From positions 1 through 6,336 of the forward strand of contig CBDUSL010000037.1 of assembly GCA_965370265.1 (NCBI GenBank): 6,336 nt of DNA, given 5' to 3'. The notes under the pieces are model-generated. The model saw nothing but the letters and a program-made list of their open reading frames with translations. It made no database searches and was not told where the DNA came from. How positions within the stretch are numbered: position 1 is the first letter of the stretch; every line of letters starts with the position of its first letter. This document shows, in pieces, positions 1 through 4,494 of the stretch. The position numbers and the translations under genes were made by a program. The DNA comes from CBDUSL01 sp965370265. Lineage in GTDB: Bacteria > Patescibacteriota > Patescibacteriia > JAXHNJ01.

Positions 1-877
1 TCTTTTCATATATTACCTGCCGGTTATCAGCGTCATAAATCATCGCTACCGGAGCAGTTAAAACAGGAGCTGATATCCCCTGGACCTCAGGTGCAAGAGG
101 AGTATCATCTTCAACCAGCTCTACATGAACTTTAACCACTCCTTGCCAGCTTGGAGCTAGTTGTTTAAAAGCGGTTAAAGACAAATCAATAATACGGCCT
201 TCCACATAAGGACCTGTAGATTTTACCTGACAAACGACTGATTTTCCATCTTCTAAACTAGTAACTTTTAACTTCGAATCATAATCAAAGTCGTTGGATG
301 CACAGCCATAGGGATATTTTGACCAGTTTAACCAGGAAGCATATCCTTCATAGGATTTATCATCTTCAAAAACAGCTATCTTTGAATAAGGAAGATGGGT
401 ATAAGCTCTTATCCATTTATCAGCGTAATTGTTTAAGGAGTAAAGAGGACGCCATTTATCCTGATTGCCGTCATAAAAATATATTTTTTTAGTTTTATTA
501 TTATCTGACTGATAATCCAGAACAACAATAACTTCTTTAGCAAATATTTTTATAGGATCAGTTATAATATCAAATTCAAAAACATCGCTTACTCTATTAA
601 GATTAAGATCTTCCGGTTCAGGCAAACCTTCACTTGATATTTTTCTTAAAGCAATATCAGCCGGCCTATCCAGTACATTCGGAAAAATAGCCAGACGCAT
701 TAAGCCATCGGGTTTATCTATAGTATAACCTCTTTCAATTTCTCTTGGTCCAAGATGAATAAAAACATCATCATCAACTAAGGCATTAGTTTTGTGAATT
801 AAAAAAATAGCTGTTCCGAACATGAAACAGAGAAACAATCCTATAATTTTAATTTTATTCACTTGTATTTTTACCAT
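1..877 (-). CDS. Exported RlpA-like DPBB protein, probable S11 D-Ala-D-Ala carboxypeptidase fusion (5' part only)
   Basis: Open for 292 codons from ATG at 877 to the window edge, so the C-terminus is missing. Residues 1-32 look like a signal peptide: a Lys-rich start, a hydrophobic run at about 11-27, and a possible cleavage after TNA. Residues about 36-172 read like a ZU5-type beta-sandwich (ADIALRKI, SDVFEFDI, KKIYFYDG, KWRPL). Residues about 177-254 match the double-psi beta-barrel of RlpA (YASW, LKVTSLEDGKSV, TGPYVEGRIIDLS). Residues 271-292 (APVAMIYDADNRQVIYEK) match the first strand of peptidase S11 penicillin-binding proteins, which trim D-Ala from peptidoglycan stems. The protein would therefore act outside the membrane on the cell wall. 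The position where RlpA has NDRGP reads KSTGP, so the catalytic Asp appears lost. In-frame TAA just upstream fixes ATG 877 as the furthest start; no Shine-Dalgarno is visible. The barrel call is firm, the S11 call rests on about 20 residues, and the ZU5 call on pattern only. Confidence 0.75.
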   Translation of the reverse strand, partial: MVKIQVNKIKIIGLFLCFMFGTAIFLIHKTNALVDDDVFIHLGPREIERGYTIDKPDGLMRLAIFPNVLDRPADIALRKISSEGLPEPEDLNLNRVSDVFEFDIITDPIKIFAKEVIVVLDYQSDNNKTKKIYFYDGNQDKWRPLYSLNNYADKWIRAYTHLPYSKIAVFEDDKSYEGYASWLNWSKYPYGCASNDFDYDSKLKVTSLEDGKSVVCQVKSTGPYVEGRIIDLSLTAFKQLAPSWQGVVKVHVELVEDDTPLAPEVQGISAPVLTAPVAMIYDADNRQVIYEK

Positions 878-907
878 TTTTTATTTATACTTTTTCTTAA
901 ATACAGC

Positions 908-913
908 TATAAT
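908..913 (+). promoter_or_regulatory. Putative -10 box for tRNA-Gly
   Basis: A perfect TATAAT lies 23 bases before the tRNA 5' end, which would give a leader of about 16 nt for RNase P to remove. The -35 region is poor (TTTATA or TTATAC near 884-890). The 59-bp gap at 878-936 must also hold the promoter of the divergent wall-protein gene. For that gene a TATAAA at 884-889 (minus) would start transcription almost at the ATG, suggesting a leaderless message. Confidence 0.4.
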
Positions 914-936
914 TAAGATATTCATTTTTCTTTCAC

Positions 937-1010
937 GCAGGTATAGTTTAGTGGTAAAATATATCCTTCCCAAGGATAAGTCACGGGTTCGATTCCCGTT
1001 ACCTGCTCCA
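937..1010 (+). tRNA. tRNA-Gly (anticodon CCC)
   Basis: A full cloverleaf can be folded. Acceptor GCAGGTA (937-943) pairs with TACCTGC (1000-1006); the D stem is GTTT/AAAT with one G-T pair. The anticodon stem TATCC/GGATA holds the loop TTCCCAA with anticodon CCC at 969-971; the T stem ACGGG/CCCGT encloses TTCGATT. Discriminator T1007 suits bacterial tRNA-Gly, and CCA (1008-1010) is encoded. The CCC anticodon reads GGG codons. The gene is divergent from the cell-wall protein and converges on the esterase gene. Confidence 0.96.
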
Positions 1011-1059
1011 TAAACTGCTAACATAAAGGTCGCCAATAATAAGTTAAGTAATTGAGTTC

Positions 1060-1112
1060 GCCATAAACCGCTAAAGGGTTCATGGCATCGTGTACCGTTT
1101 ACTGGTACGCGA
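1060..1112 (+). other. Two tandem hairpins with 7-nt loops downstream of tRNA-Gly
   Basis: Hairpin 1 pairs GCCAT (1060-1064) with ATGGC (1082-1086) and AACC (1066-1069) with GGTT (1077-1080), with one A/C mismatch and a 7-nt loop. Hairpin 2 pairs 1088-1096 with 1104-1112 (9 bp including one G-T, core GTACC/GGTAC) around the 7-nt loop GTTTACT. The stretch 1051-1130 is 50% GC by count, against very AT-rich flanks. I see no ORF in it. It could be a structured RNA, a processed trailer of the tRNA transcript, or the remains of a recombination site. The fold is drawn from sequence only. Confidence 0.5.
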
Positions 1113-1130
1113 CGATTCCCGTTACCTGCT
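1113..1130 (+). repeat. 18-bp duplicate of the tRNA-Gly 3' end (att-like)
   Basis: CGATTCCCGTTACCTGCT repeats exactly the last 18 bases of the tRNA-Gly body (990-1007: part of the T loop, the T-stem 3' strand, the acceptor 3' strand and the discriminator), 123 bp downstream and in the same orientation. The CCA is not copied. The rest of a tRNA is absent upstream. Such 3'-end copies are the usual scar of integration by tyrosine recombinases into tRNA genes, but no integrase is in the window. Confidence 0.75.
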
Positions 1131-1137
1131 TTTACCT

Positions 1138-1163
1138 AAAATAACCTTGTTTAAGGTTATTTT
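1138..1163 (+). terminator. Hairpin terminator between tRNA-Gly and the esterase gene
   Basis: A perfect 11-bp stem pairs AAAATAACCTT (1138-1148) with AAGGTTATTTT (1153-1163) around the loop GTTT. On the plus strand the stem ends in a T-run followed by AT-rich sequence, which suits termination of the tRNA-Gly transcript. It lies 26 bp past the esterase stop codon (1189), so it may also stop the converging minus-strand transcript, although the U-run on that side is only the stem itself. Confidence 0.75.
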
Positions 1164-1188
1164 ATTATAACATAAAATGTTAATTTTG

Positions 1189-1968
1189 TTAAATATAATC
1201 CGAGTTTTCCTTAATAAAATTATATACCTTTTCAAAAACTTTTTCTTTATTATTATATTCATTCAGCAAGGCGTGAGTTTTCGTATCAATAATATCAAAT
1301 TTCTTCAAAGTCTTTATTTTATTTCTCAAAAATTCAGCACTCTGGGGATTAATCATTTCATCCTTTGAAGACTGAATAACGTAAACGGGTATATCAATTT
1401 TATCTACGACATCTTTGGTTTCCTGAATTAACTTGTAAAACTGCCAGGCACTTTCAAGCGGAATACGAAGATAAGAGCCTGTGTCTCTTCTTACAAAATA
1501 ATTATCCATTTCTTTAACCCATTTTTTTGTTTTATACTTTTTAAAACGCTTAATCAAAGGGATAAACCAAAAGGTAATTCTTTTTGGTTTAGTATAAATA
1601 GGAGTATTAATCAAAATCATGGCCTTGATGCCACTATCCAATTCATTAAATAAAATTGATAAATCACCTCCCATAGAAAAACCGATTAAAAAAATTTCAT
1701 CTACTTTATCACGCATTCTTTCTACTGATCTTTTGAGAGAATAATACCAGTCATAGCGATTGGTTTTTTCTAAAATTTCATGATGAATACCATGGCCTTC
1801 CAGTCTTACCCCCATTACGGTAAATTCTTTTTCCGCCAAAAATTTACCCAGCTCTTTGGTATGAGCTGGAGTTCCCGTGAAGCCATGAATTAAAACAATT
1901 CCCACTCTATTTCCCTTAAAGTAGTATTCTTGGCAATTTTCTTTAATAATATTTCGGTCGTATTTCAT
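1189..1968 (-). CDS. Alpha/beta hydrolase, Est30-like carboxylesterase / monoacylglycerol lipase family
   Basis: This 259-residue cytosolic-looking protein has no signal peptide. It matches the family of Geobacillus Est30, which hydrolyses short to medium acyl esters. The oxyanion-hole motif HGFTG is at 28-32, the nucleophile elbow GFSMGG at 96-101 with Ser98, the acid Asp203 in KDEMINPQSA, and the base His232 in THALL, so the catalytic triad is complete. Residues about 124-185 form a basic and aromatic cap that would line the acyl pocket. Length is close to that family (about 250). ATG at 1968 is the natural start; no Shine-Dalgarno is seen in the leader. It is transcribed away from tRNA-Thr, separated by a 167-bp gap containing a plausible promoter, so it is probably monocistronic. 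The substrate is unknown; membrane-lipid turnover or scavenging of host or environmental esters are guesses. Confidence 0.92.
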   Translation of the reverse strand: MKYDRNIIKENCQEYYFKGNRVGIVLIHGFTGTPAHTKELGKFLAEKEFTVMGVRLEGHGIHHEILEKTNRYDWYYSLKRSVERMRDKVDEIFLIGFSMGGDLSILFNELDSGIKAMILINTPIYTKPKRITFWFIPLIKRFKKYKTKKWVKEMDNYFVRRDTGSYLRIPLESAWQFYKLIQETKDVVDKIDIPVYVIQSSKDEMINPQSAEFLRNKIKTLKKFDIIDTKTHALLNEYNNKEKVFEKVYNFIKENSDYI

Positions 1969-1977
1969 ATTTAATTT

Positions 1978-1990
1978 TGGAGCCGCCGGG
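1978..1990 (-). other. tRNA-tail-like fragment in the esterase leader
   Basis: Read on the minus strand, CCCGGCGGCTCCA looks like the end of a tRNA: a T-stem CCC, an acceptor strand, discriminator T and CCA. Eight bases (TGGAGCCG on the plus strand) are shared with the 3' end of tRNA-Thr at 2136-2143. No cloverleaf can be built upstream, so this is at most a tRNA remnant or chance similarity. Confidence 0.25.
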
Positions 1991-2006
1991 TAGCAGTAAA
2001 TGGTAC

Positions 2007-2034
2007 AAAATAATTATTATAGTTCTATGGTCAA
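2007..2034 (-). promoter_or_regulatory. Putative promoter of the esterase gene
   Basis: On the minus strand TTGACC (2034-2029, 5 of 6 consensus) is followed after 16 bases by TATTTT (2012-2007, 4 of 6), giving a leader of about 32 nt before ATG 1968. A perfect TATAAT at 2021-2016 overlaps this site but lacks a good -35 box. Either could be the true -10 element. Confidence 0.45.
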
Positions 2035-2106
2035 CCCACAATCTATTTTATACCATCTCTGGCGAGGTTATATAAGATATTGAGATGTTGATTAATTAAT
2101 CGTCTA

Positions 2107-2137
2107 CATGCCGTAGCCCCAAAGGGGCGAAGGAATG
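2107..2137. repeat. Imperfect palindromic element abutting the tRNA-Thr 3' end
   Basis: GCCCC (2116-2120) and GGGGC (2124-2128) form a 5-bp stem around AAA. After a GTA/GAA internal loop, pairing resumes with CC/GG (2111-2112 with 2132-2133) and CAT/ATG (2107-2109 with 2135-2137). Its last two bases overlap the encoded CCA of tRNA-Thr. The form resembles REP or MITE-like palindromes, but only one copy is in this window. There is no U-run, so it is a poor intrinsic terminator. Confidence 0.45.
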
Positions 2138-2211
2138 GAGCCGTCTCCCGGATTCGAACCGGGAACCTAACGCTTACGAAGCGTTTGCTCTTCCAATTGA
2201 GCTAAGACGGC
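2136..2211 (-). tRNA. tRNA-Thr (anticodon CGT)
   Basis: A clean cloverleaf folds on the minus strand. Acceptor GCCGTCT (2211-2205) pairs with AGACGGC (2146-2140); the D stem is GCTC/GAGC. Anticodon stem AACGC/GCGTT holds the loop TTCGTAA with anticodon CGT at 2178-2176; T stem CCCGG/CCGGG encloses TTCGAAT. The discriminator is T and CCA is encoded (2138-2136). CGT reads ACG. The gene sits just downstream of the parvulin terminator and has its own promoter-like sequence. Confidence 0.97.
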
Positions 2212-2233
2212 ATTTATACTTACACCCTAATTA

Positions 2234-2262
2234 ATTAGAGCAATAAAAAACCAGTTTGTCAA
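2234..2262 (-). promoter_or_regulatory. Putative sigma70-type promoter for tRNA-Thr, nested in the upstream terminator
   Basis: On the minus strand a perfect TTGACA (2262-2257) is followed by a 17-base spacer and TCTAAT (2239-2234, 5 of 6). Transcription would begin near 2227, giving about a 15-nt leader before the tRNA. The mismatch is at the second -10 base, normally a critical A, which lowers confidence. The -35 box coincides with the loop of the preceding terminator. Confidence 0.55.
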
Positions 2263-2272
2263 AAACTGATTT
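2245..2272 (-). terminator. Rho-independent terminator of the parvulin gene
   Basis: In the minus-strand RNA AAATCAGUUU (2272-2263) pairs with AAACUGGUUU (2257-2248) around the loop UUGAC, and the U-run continues to 2245. One pair is G-U on this strand but a C/A mismatch on the other, so the hairpin favours minus-strand transcription. It begins 12 bases after the parvulin stop codon. Confidence 0.8.
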
Positions 2273-2283
2273 TGTGATTATTT

Positions 2284-3318
2284 CTACAGTCCAGAATCCG
2301 GACTTTCAAGCCCTGGTATTGTCGCGCTTAATAATTCTTTATCCCATTTAATACCTTTAACAAAAATGTATATTCTGGAATCTTTAATCATTTTATTGAT
2401 ATATTCATCTAAATCAACTGTTTTTATTAATATATGGGAAGCTTCCACTTCCAAATCATCGCCTTCTCCGCGCCGGTCTATTACCTTAATAATATGATAC
2501 CCAAATTCCGTCTCGACAATTTCTGAAACCTGACCAGCCTCCAGAGCAAAAGCGGCCTGTTCAAAACCCGAAACCATTTCACCTTTTTTGAAAAAACCAA
2601 GATAACCTCCCTGGCTAGCGGTGGCATCTTCGCCATATTCTTTGGCTAAATTTTCAAAAGTATCTTCTTCGTTGGTTAATTTATCAAAAACTTCCTTAAT
2701 TTTATTTTCGGCATTAATATTTTCTGCCAAATTTTCGTCCGCTATTAATGATTGCTGAAGTTTATCCCTTAATAAATAATAATATAAAACCTGTTCTTTT
2801 AAATCTTCTTTTGTCCAATTATAGAGATCTTTTAATATTTCTTCGACATTTTCAGGGCTTTCAGATTGGTCAATAATTTTATTTATTTCCTGTTCGAGTT
2901 CCAAATCACTTACTTTTATATTATATGTTTTAGATAATTGTCTGGTAAATTCATTTCTTATCATCCGACTAAGAGAAATTTGTTCCAAGTCTTCTGCTGT
3001 AGGCATTTGCGAAGTAGGGTCAACCGCTCCCATTTTATTATAGTAATGAGTAAGTGTTTCAACGTCATTTCGAAAATCGGCATAATTCAGGAATTTATAA
3101 TTTACCAAGGCGGAAGGATATGGGACTACTTGCGACACTTTTCTGGTAATACTGTCTTGCCAGGAAAAACCGTATATCCCAATGGCAAAAACTGAGATAA
3201 CTGCTAAAAGAATGCCTACAATAATAAAAAAAACAATTCCGGTCATTGACGACTTGTTTTTTTTGGCTTGAAAAGGCTTTTTTAGAGCTTCTTCTTTTTT
3301 ATCTTTTTGTTCTTCCAT
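2284..3318 (-). CDS. Membrane-anchored parvulin-type peptidyl-prolyl isomerase (PpiC/SurA/PrsA-like foldase)
   Basis: This 344-residue protein should help exported proteins fold outside the membrane by cis-trans isomerisation of Xaa-Pro bonds. A charged cytosolic tail (1-25) is followed by one TM segment (about 26-50). Next comes a helical SurA N-like chaperone region (about 75-200, including SRMIRNEFTRQLSKTYNI). The parvulin core lies at about 206-283 (FENLAKEYGEDATASQGGYL, GEMVSGFEQAAFAL, GQVSEIVETEFGYHIIKV). The usual ASHIL strand at the front of a parvulin domain is absent; instead EASHILIKT occurs after the core at about 292-300, followed by about 44 residues. The ATG directly abuts the stop of the ftsB-like gene (TAA then ATG, no gap), indicating one transcript and translational coupling. 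A terminator follows. Fold class is sure; whether the isomerase is active is not. Confidence 0.9.
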   Translation of the reverse strand: MEEQKDKKEEALKKPFQAKKNKSSMTGIVFFIIVGILLAVISVFAIGIYGFSWQDSITRKVSQVVPYPSALVNYKFLNYADFRNDVETLTHYYNKMGAVDPTSQMPTAEDLEQISLSRMIRNEFTRQLSKTYNIKVSDLELEQEINKIIDQSESPENVEEILKDLYNWTKEDLKEQVLYYYLLRDKLQQSLIADENLAENINAENKIKEVFDKLTNEEDTFENLAKEYGEDATASQGGYLGFFKKGEMVSGFEQAAFALEAGQVSEIVETEFGYHIIKVIDRRGEGDDLEVEASHILIKTVDLDEYINKMIKDSRIYIFVKGIKWDKELLSATIPGLESPDSGL

Positions 3319-3732
3319 TTATTTAAAAAAGTAATCCCACCACTTCTCAATATTATTTAATTCTGTTCCAGGTGATGAAGAGTCACGGATAGTTATTTGA
3401 TTGCTGTTTTCTATGGCATTTTCGTTGATGTTTTTGGGAAGAATAACCACACTCTCACCCTCCTTTTGAAGGCCTAATTTAAGTCTGGCTTCCCGCTCCC
3501 GATATGATTCACTTTTGAGATAATCAATTAAATCAGAAAGTTCAGTATTAGACTTATCCAATTGGTCTATCTCTTCATAAAGACTTTTTACCCGCTCAGA
3601 TATCTGGTGCCGGCGTATGACCTCTTTACTCAGAGAAACGCCTAAAAAAACAAGGACGGCTATACCAGTGACAATAAAAAGCTTTGAATTGATAACCTGG
3701 AGAAAAAAAGATTTTCTTTTTTTAAGTGGCAT
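3319..3732 (-). CDS. DivIC/FtsB-family septum formation initiator protein
   Basis: At 137 residues this has the FtsB/DivIC layout: short basic cytosolic tail (1-15), one TM helix (about 18-36), then an extracytoplasmic coiled coil (about 40-75, ISERVKSLYEEIDQLDKSNTEL). The family motif YREREARLKLGLQKEGESVV follows at about 77-96. FtsB/DivIC proteins join FtsL and FtsQ/DivIB and help activate septal wall synthesis. The polar tail (about 100-125) ends in EKWWDYFFK, an aromatic patch I associate with CPR members of the family. The length exceeds E. coli FtsB (103) and is near DivIC (125). It is separated by 42 bp from the PH gene upstream and joined without a gap to the parvulin gene. No Shine-Dalgarno is seen; an extended -10 box sits just upstream. 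The family is sure; FtsB and DivIC cannot be told apart here. Confidence 0.9.
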   Translation of the reverse strand: MPLKKRKSFFLQVINSKLFIVTGIAVLVFLGVSLSKEVIRRHQISERVKSLYEEIDQLDKSNTELSDLIDYLKSESYREREARLKLGLQKEGESVVILPKNINENAIENSNQITIRDSSSPGTELNNIEKWWDYFFK

Positions 3733-3744
3733 TATTATGATTAT

Positions 3745-3753
3745 TTTATATCA
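3745..3753 (-). promoter_or_regulatory. Putative extended -10 box before the ftsB-like gene
   Basis: On the minus strand TGATATAAA (3753-3745) fits an extended -10 (TGnTATAAA). The ATG at 3732 lies 12 bases beyond the hexamer, so the message would have a leader of only a few bases. No good -35 box is found, and the 42-bp gap is AT-rich enough for chance matches. Confidence 0.35.
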
Positions 3754-3774
3754 AAATGATAATTATGTAAAGGT

Positions 3775-4374
3775 TTATTCTTTAAAGAGTTTTTTCAGTG
3801 TATCATCATCAAGCCGCTTTTTAACTTTGGTAATAGCGTCTTCCAATTCTTCATCAGAAATTGGGTGAGGGTTATTTTCCTCAGTTACTTTTCGTTGTTC
3901 TTCAGAAATTAATTCCTGAACTTGATGTGGGTTTTTTACATACCCTATTTCTAAATTGGTTTGATTGCCGGCTGTTTGTATCTCTATTTTTCCGAATTTA
4001 AACAAAGTGGCAAATATTCCCTTAATCGTAAAACTAACGTCCTGGATTTTTTCATAATTGCATTCGGAAACTACTTTATGAAAAAGCCCATGTTGGTCTA
4101 TATCTATCACCCTTTTGTTGGTAATAAGAAAAAGATTTTTTGACCAAATTACATAAGAACGAATCATAAATAAAGAAGGCATTAAAATAAAGAAAAAGAA
4201 AACCAAAACAGCCCACCAGCCCTGGCTGAAAAGCCAGGTTAAAAAGAAAAAATCAATTAATATCAACAAACTGTTAAAAACCAGTGAACCGGTCATCGTT
4301 ATAGGATGCTGGCGGACGACTTTAATGACCTCTTCATTTTCATCTAAATTTTTGCTATAATAATTTTTGTTCAT
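3775..4374 (-). CDS. Bacterial PH domain (bPH2, DUF304/YdbT-like) membrane protein
   Basis: This 199-residue protein starts with a polar segment with EEVIKVVRQHP (14-24), a common opening for this family. Two TM helices follow (about 28-48 and 54-72), joined by a tight QGWW turn, so both ends should be cytosolic. The bPH2 domain spans about 78-155 (NLFLITNKRVIDIDQHGLF, ECNYEKIQDVSF, FGKIEIQTAG). The family is widespread in bacteria and mostly uncharacterised; membrane-surface binding or scaffolding is the usual guess. The C-terminal 40 or so residues are acidic then basic and probably helical (DEELEDAITKVKKRLDDD). It lies between lepA and the ftsB-like gene on the same strand. AAAGAG touches the ATG directly, so it is not a well-placed Shine-Dalgarno. 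Family assignment is firm, biochemical role unknown. Confidence 0.85.
   Translation of the reverse strand: MNKNYYSKNLDENEEVIKVVRQHPITMTGSLVFNSLLILIDFFFLTWLFSQGWWAVLVFFFFILMPSLFMIRSYVIWSKNLFLITNKRVIDIDQHGLFHKVVSECNYEKIQDVSFTIKGIFATLFKFGKIEIQTAGNQTNLEIGYVKNPHQVQELISEEQRKVTEENNPHPISDEELEDAITKVKKRLDDDTLKKLFKE
4353..4361 (+). promoter_or_regulatory. Putative extended -10 box for the 35-codon ORF
   Basis: TGCTATAAT matches the full extended -10 consensus (TGnTATAAT). Transcription would start near 4368, about 19 nt before the ATG at 4387. The -35 candidate TTCATT (4333-4338) is weak. The site lies inside the first codons of the opposing PH gene, so a chance match is possible. Confidence 0.4.
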
Positions 4375-4386
4375 CTCTTTAATTTT

Positions 4387-4494
4387 ATGATTAATAAAAA
4401 GGGAAAAAATAGAATTAGGAAAATTTGGACGGTTATTGCTGTTCTGGCCGTTCTGGGTATGCTTTTTTTAACCGTCATGCCTCTTTTTTACTAA
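4387..4494 (+). CDS. Putative single-TM small membrane protein (35 aa)
   Basis: ATG 4387 to TAA 4494 encodes 35 residues. There is a strongly basic start (NKKGKNRIRK, residues 3-12), then one hydrophobic helix (about 13-33, WTVIAVLAVLGMLFLTVMPL) and a short FY end. This is the pattern of an inner-membrane small protein with the N-terminus inside. It is the only plus-strand protein gene proposed here. It fills the gap between the PH gene start (12 bp away) and lepA, whose stop codon it overlaps by 3 bases. An extended -10 box lies just upstream, but no Shine-Dalgarno is seen. Basic-then-hydrophobic order and codon content argue for a real gene; its length allows chance. No function can be given. 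Confidence 0.5.
   Translation: MINKKGKNRIRKIWTVIAVLAVLGMLFLTVMPLFY

Noticed and set aside
298..492. Plus-strand open frame opposite the wall-protein gene
   Set aside because: It lies wholly against the coding frame of the barrel domain, has no family resemblance and no ribosome site; it is a shadow of the real gene.
822..1013. Plus-strand open frame of 63 codons
   Set aside because: It runs through the start of the divergent gene and the whole tRNA-Gly, so its hydrophobic look comes from AT-rich intergenic DNA.
1060..1130. A second complete tRNA-Gly copy ending at 1130
   Set aside because: The span is the same 71 bases as the tRNA body, but only the last 18 bases match. There is no acceptor pairing, D arm or anticodon arm that fits.
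4428..4476. Intrinsic terminator from the 8-bp inverted repeat GACGGTTA/TAACCGTC downstream of lepA
   Set aside because: The loop is 33 bases, no U-run follows on the minus strand, and the repeat lies within the small ORF; chance pairing is likely.
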